From Trogon surrucura (lineage: Eukaryota; Chordata; Aves; Trogoniformes; Trogonidae), in the NCBI GenBank assembly GCA_020746105.1, contig CM036617.1, positions 174,868,412 to 174,932,411 on the forward strand: a stretch of 64,000 bases of DNA. The letters are read 5' to 3'. The notes under the pieces were generated by a model, which saw nothing but the letters and a program-made list of their open reading frames with translations, had not been told where the DNA came from and searched no databases. Below, one piece after another: positions 63,188 through 64,000 of the stretch. Every line of letters starts with the position of its first letter. Positions within the stretch are counted from its first letter, which is position 1. The translations under genes were made by a program, and so were the position numbers.

Positions 63188-63192
63188 TGACA
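63110..63192 (+). repeat. ERV-K LTR terminus, plus strand
   Basis: The last ~80 bp of an LTR, ending ...CCCTAACCTGTGACA at 63192. It is followed by a 7-nt spacer (GATTTAT) and a tRNA-Lys-type primer binding site, so it faces right. The rest of this LTR is absent; the sequence to its left is the inverted copy of the same end. Confidence 0.7.
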
Positions 63193-63199
63193 GATTTAT

Positions 63200-63217
63200 T
63201 GGCACCCAATGTGGGGC
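63200..63217 (+). other. tRNA-Lys-type primer binding site, plus strand
   Basis: TGGCACCCAATGTGGGGC differs at only two positions from the tRNA-Lys(1,2) primer binding site TGGCGCCCAACGTGGGGC used by ERV-K/betaretrovirus-type elements. Both changes are C-to-T or G-to-A transitions at CpG sites, typical of age. Confidence 0.75.
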
Positions 63218-63628
63218 AAGAACCAGGCTCTGATATATTGCCTAAATAGTTTAAATTCCAGCTTGCGCAGTTAAATGTTTTCTCCGAGTCCTAAAGGGTC
63301 AGGAAAAAAAAAAAAACAGACAACTTACATCAAGCCATTGTTGAGTGCAATATTATATCATGTCCTTTTAAGATTTCATTCAGAGTTAGTTTTCTTAATG
63401 CTGCCTTACCTGCCATTTGCATTTTAGTATTGTTTAATTGTTACTATTCTGTTCAGGTTTATCCATTCTGGGTGCAATGTGATAGCTGCTGTTGTACTAT
63501 GATGTTTACTACTGGTCTATGCTGTGATAAACTGGGTACCTAGGTACCTCAGACATTGGCTGATGGATATTCTTATTAATGATTGTCTTAGTTTCACCTT
63601 GGGAAATTATACTTCTTTGCCACCTGGG
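63218..63628. mobile_element. ERV-K leader sequence between opposed primer sites
   Basis: About 410 bp lie between two primer binding sites that point towards each other. Part of it must be leader of the plus-strand element and part of the minus-strand element, but I cannot place the join. It contains a perfect 14-bp palindrome GGTACCTAGGTACC (63535-63548) and an A run near 63306. No gag reading frame is recognisable. Confidence 0.45.
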
Positions 63629-63646
63629 GCACCATGTTGGGTACCA
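63629..63646 (-). other. tRNA-Lys-type primer binding site, minus strand
   Basis: The minus strand reads TGGTACCCAACATGGTGC, again two or three changes from the tRNA-Lys(1,2) site. It lies 7 nt from the adjoining LTR end, the same spacing and spacer (GATTTAT) as in the plus-strand copy. Confidence 0.75.
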
Positions 63647-63653
63647 ATAAATC

Positions 63654-64000
63654 TGTTACAGGTTAGGGCTGGGCCAGCACTAAATGTGGACAGACACTCT
63701 CTAACCCTCTCTCCCTCTCCAAATAGGAAGGAAAAGGGAATGAGGCAGAGAGACTTACAGATTGGAAGAAAGAAAATTAAAACAGCTTTAATGAATAAGG
63801 AAATAATAAAAATAGTGAACTATATATACAAATTCGATATCAAACTCAACTAGCCCCCCACCCCAAGAGCAATCCCCACTGATGCTGCAGAGCAGGCGGC
63901 ACTGGGGAAGCCCCAGGCTCAGCGACGGCAGGAGCTGAATACAGGGAGCTGGATTCAGGAACTCAGGATTGGTATCAAAGGCAGAAGATTGGATTGAGTC
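63654..64000 (-). repeat. ERV-K LTR, minus strand, runs off the window
   Basis: The minus-strand LTR end is ...CCCTAACCTGTAACA at 63654. Upstream in transcription order lie a poly(A) signal ATTAAA (63787-63792) and a GC-richer segment with CTCTGCAGCATCAGTGGGG towards the window edge. The rest of the LTR lies outside the window. Because a primer binding site adjoins it, this is a 5' LTR of a minus-strand provirus. Confidence 0.7.

Noticed and set aside
1-64000. The many 60-100 codon open frames as genes
   Set aside because: With about 38% GC, a stop is expected every ~15 codons, and roughly 140 frames of 60 or more codons should arise by chance on both strands. That is about what is present. 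Outside CR1, none has a motif I can name.
1-64000. tRNA, rRNA or small RNA genes
   Set aside because: I looked for tRNA arm patterns and common RNA gene motifs and saw none I could support by eye.

Overview
This window is vertebrate nuclear DNA, almost certainly from a bird. The repeats decide it. About 20 pieces of the avian/reptilian LINE family CR1 lie on both strands, most ending in the typical CR1 tail (ATTCTATGATTCTATG-like, read as AGAATCATAGAAT on the opposite strand). There are also bird-type endogenous retrovirus LTRs. No operons, ribosome binding sites, CRISPR arrays or bacterial genes are present. My CR1 intervals add up to roughly 14 kb of 64 kb (about 22%), well above what is usual for birds. 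Densities like this are known from woodpeckers and relatives, so a piciform source is a reasonable but unproven guess.

Layout. 1-6.8 kb: AT-rich unique sequence. 6.8-21.4 kb: unique sequence with five short CR1 copies, two adjacent plus-strand LTR-like blocks (12.75-13.77 kb) and one possible LTR relic (about 9.69 kb). 21.4-25.8 kb: the centrepiece, a nearly full-length minus-strand CR1 (end of ORF1, endonuclease, reverse transcriptase, 3' end). Its 5' end abuts the start of an ERV-L provirus, recognised by a tRNA-Leu-like primer binding site next to an LTR. That LTR is itself broken by another CR1. 28.0-31.0 kb: a pile-up of CR1 pieces in opposite orientations, including a head-to-head pair and a 9-bp minisatellite grown inside CR1 endonuclease sequence. 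35.6-39.9 kb: three CR1 copies, two with fold-back palindromes at their 5' junctions. 40.4-42.3 kb: two LTRs of different families side by side. 44.7-62.3 kb: scattered CR1 copies in unique sequence. 63.05-64.0 kb: an ERV-K-type locus with two tRNA-Lys-like primer binding sites facing each other and a 136-bp LTR-end hairpin.

No host gene can be asserted. At this base composition roughly 140 open frames of 60 codons or more are expected by chance, about the number present, so length alone proves nothing. The best candidate spliced exons (minus strand 47.9-52.5 kb, plus strand 33.56 kb and others) are given as low-confidence findings. The region is best read as intergenic or intronic DNA shaped by waves of CR1 and retroviral insertion.
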